The notes below the pieces were generated by a model. The model was not told the origin of the DNA, searched no databases, and saw only the letters and a list, made by a program, of their open reading frames with translations. Positions 62,715 to 64,000 of a DNA stretch of 64,000 nt are shown piece by piece. The stretch is from the NCBI GenBank assembly GCA_017590115.1, contig JAGGNK010013558.1, positions 17,192,574 through 17,256,573 on the forward strand, given 5' to 3'. The DNA comes from Montifringilla adamsi. Its lineage: Eukaryota; Chordata; Aves; Passeriformes; Passeridae. The number at the start of each line of letters is the position of its first letter. Position 1 is the stretch's first letter. Both the position numbers and the translations under genes were made by a program.

Positions 62715-63466
62715 CCTTCAAGAGCAGATCCTAACAGGAAAGCTGCTTCCCACAGTTCTGAAGAGGTCTGAGGTTTTCCCAGGGCTCCTGTTGTCAGTAC
62801 TTTCCCAGTGCCTAACCCTTGGCAGATCATTACAAACTGCAGGTTAAATGCAGCAGCATCAGGTGCTTTCCTGCTAAGCGCAAGTGCCTTGGATCCTGCT
62901 CTGAACTCGCTCCCCCAGGCAAACTCTCAGACACTCACTCTTCTGGTTATTCAAATTACATCTAATAAAAGATATAAGTATAATAATTTAACATCTTCAA
63001 CATCCTTCTCACTGCACTGGAGTCACTTACTTTCTAATTCTCTTTCTGATTTATTAAATATACATCCTATATTTATAGGAAATGCATGATGGATGCAAAA
63101 AATTCTGTTGGAATGTCACTTCTGCATCACCTAAGCTTAAAGATATAATGCTCAACTAGAATTTTCCACAGACAATATATGCTTTAATTCCACATCTACT
63201 TTTTCTTTTAATTAAAGGAATATAGACATCTGAAGGTTCACTTTGAGCAATGCACCAATGCAGAACACACAGGATAAACAGTAAACTGTCCCCAGCTATA
63301 TTATTTTATTTAGCCCAACTTCTAAGCAGTCAAGTGTTGCACTAACTTGGTCCTGAGTCCATAAACCACTACCAATCTGGCAGTGAACTCAAAAATAGAC
63401 TCCCATTAAGTAAAATTGATAAGACTTTAAATCGCATATATTTTTGAAATGCTTCCACATGAGTTA

Positions 63467-63472
63467 TTTATT
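63467..63472 (-). terminator. LINS1: Candidate LINS1 polyadenylation signal (AATAAA)
   Basis: TTTATT on the plus strand gives AATAAA on the minus strand, about 260 nt after the LINS1 stop codon. Further canonical hexamers occur near 63305 and 63050 and could be alternative signals. Confidence 0.5.
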
Positions 63473-63732
63473 AAAAAAAGTTGAATATCCAACAACTAAA
63501 ACTTATATATTGTACATTGACATACACACCATGAATGAGCTCAGGACCCTCAGGTAATGGATCATATCACTGGATGCAATTCCAGATTTTAGGGTGCCAA
63601 CCAAATCCGTGTTCACCCTGCCTGAGGTTAAATGCACTGACTAGTGCAAGAGGCATGAAGCAAGAAGTCATTAATCTCATGGAAATATCCCCTGGTGAAC
63701 TTGTTTAAAAATCCCCACAAGAACACTTTGGA
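63473..63732 (-). other. LINS1: LINS1 3' UTR (presumed)
   Basis: AT-rich sequence between the LINS1 stop codon and the first polyadenylation signal. No open frame or repeat is noted. Confidence 0.5.
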
Positions 63733-64000
63733 TTATTGTGGATTCATGGATTTACTCATCTTCTCAACGTGGCTCAGCAGTTTCAACAACGCAGATGGAT
63801 TATATGGGAAAAGATTTCTTCTCTGCAACCTAGAAACAGCCTCTTGCAGCTCTTCCAAACACTTTGTTGATTTGTAAAGCATCACTCTTAGGGGAGCAGT
63901 GTTATCTGGAGATGCCATACAAGTCCAGCAGGATGAGGTAGGAGATCCCTTCAGTTTCAGAGGAGACACTCCAGAGGTGCATGGATTCCGGTCATCATCT
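63733..64000 (-). CDS. LINS1: LINS1 C-terminal coding end (partial, cut by the right edge)
   Basis: An open frame enters from the right edge (first full codon at 63999-63997) and ends at TAA, 63735-63733, giving 88 residues. It begins DDDRNPCTSGVSPL and ends with CLEELQEAVSRLQRRNLFPY, then NPSALLKLLSHVEKM. The amphipathic LEEL-EAV-RLQ-NLFPYNP-ALLKLL pattern is that of the C-terminal domain of Lines proteins (Pfam LINES_C), and the position next to CERS3 on the same strand is where LINS1 lies in human. LINS1 is the vertebrate homologue of Drosophila Lines, a modulator of Wnt-dependent patterning, and is linked to intellectual disability in human. The exon's acceptor and the rest of the gene lie outside the window. 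The identification rests on pattern memory plus synteny. Confidence 0.8.
   Translation of the reverse strand, partial: DDDRNPCTSGVSPLKLKGSPTSSCWTCMASPDNTAPLRVMLYKSTKCLEELQEAVSRLQRRNLFPYNPSALLKLLSHVEKMSKSMNPQ

Larger units (their letters stand above)
48722..63466 (-). other. CERS3: CERS3 upstream region, presumed 5' UTR intron(s) and promoter
   Basis: Because the first coding exon begins at a splice acceptor, at least one non-coding exon must lie to the right. No CpG island or obvious promoter is seen. The best minus-strand donor matches are CAGAAAG|GTAAGA (exon end 55004), CCCCAG|GTAAGG (58348) and TTGAAG|GTAAGT (62716). The rest is AT-rich sequence with poly-A runs (56562-56583) and unconvincing frames, such as 150 codons at 61972-62424 and 94 codons at 60583-60867 on the plus strand. 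Confidence 0.55.

Noticed and set aside
1..64000. CRISPR arrays, tRNA or rRNA genes, bacterial operons, endogenous viral genes
   Set aside because: No regular spacer arrays, cloverleaf-like segments, rRNA blocks or viral coding motifs were seen on either strand.

Overview
The window is vertebrate nuclear DNA, most likely from a bird. It has split genes with consensus splice sites, long AT-rich introns, several CR1-type LINE 3' ends (the main interspersed repeat of birds), a CpG-island promoter, and a gene order (ADAMTS17 - CERS3 - LINS1, all on the minus strand) that matches human 15q26.3 and would be expected on the avian chromosome 10 equivalent. There is no bacterial operon structure, CRISPR array, tRNA or rRNA.

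Layout from left to right; all genes read right to left. (1) Positions 1-8495 hold the 5' end of ADAMTS17: exon 1 (8426-8495, signal peptide), exon 2 (7485-7822, first part of the prodomain) and more than 7 kb of intron 2. The promoter lies in a CpG island that contains a 12-base assembly gap (8605-8616). (2) About 8.9-20.5 kb is intergenic and has two CR1 remnants in the reverse orientation. (3) 23183-48720 holds the complete coding region of CERS3 (ceramide synthase 3) in ten coding exons. Every exon joins in phase to give 1146 nt, 381 residues plus stop, close to the roughly 383 residues of human CERS3. A possible 3' UTR reaches down to about 20.5 kb. (4) 48.7-63.5 kb should contain the non-coding first exon(s) and promoter of CERS3; only candidate splice donors can be named. 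(5) 63733-64000 is the C-terminal end of LINS1, cut by the window edge.

The genes are neighbours by ancient synteny and do not form one pathway. ADAMTS17 is a secreted metalloprotease of the extracellular matrix. CERS3 is an ER enzyme making very-long- and ultra-long-chain ceramides for the skin barrier. LINS1 is the homologue of Drosophila Lines.

I found no wholly new system. The most unusual points are: a 375-nt CERS3 intron with a GC-AG donor that is a multiple of three, has no in-frame stop and is filled by a GC-rich minisatellite, so retention would insert 125 residues directly before the catalytic motif; a 37-bp minisatellite that has copied the splice donor of ADAMTS17 exon 2 six times; and a perfect 19-bp hairpin in ADAMTS17 intron 2.
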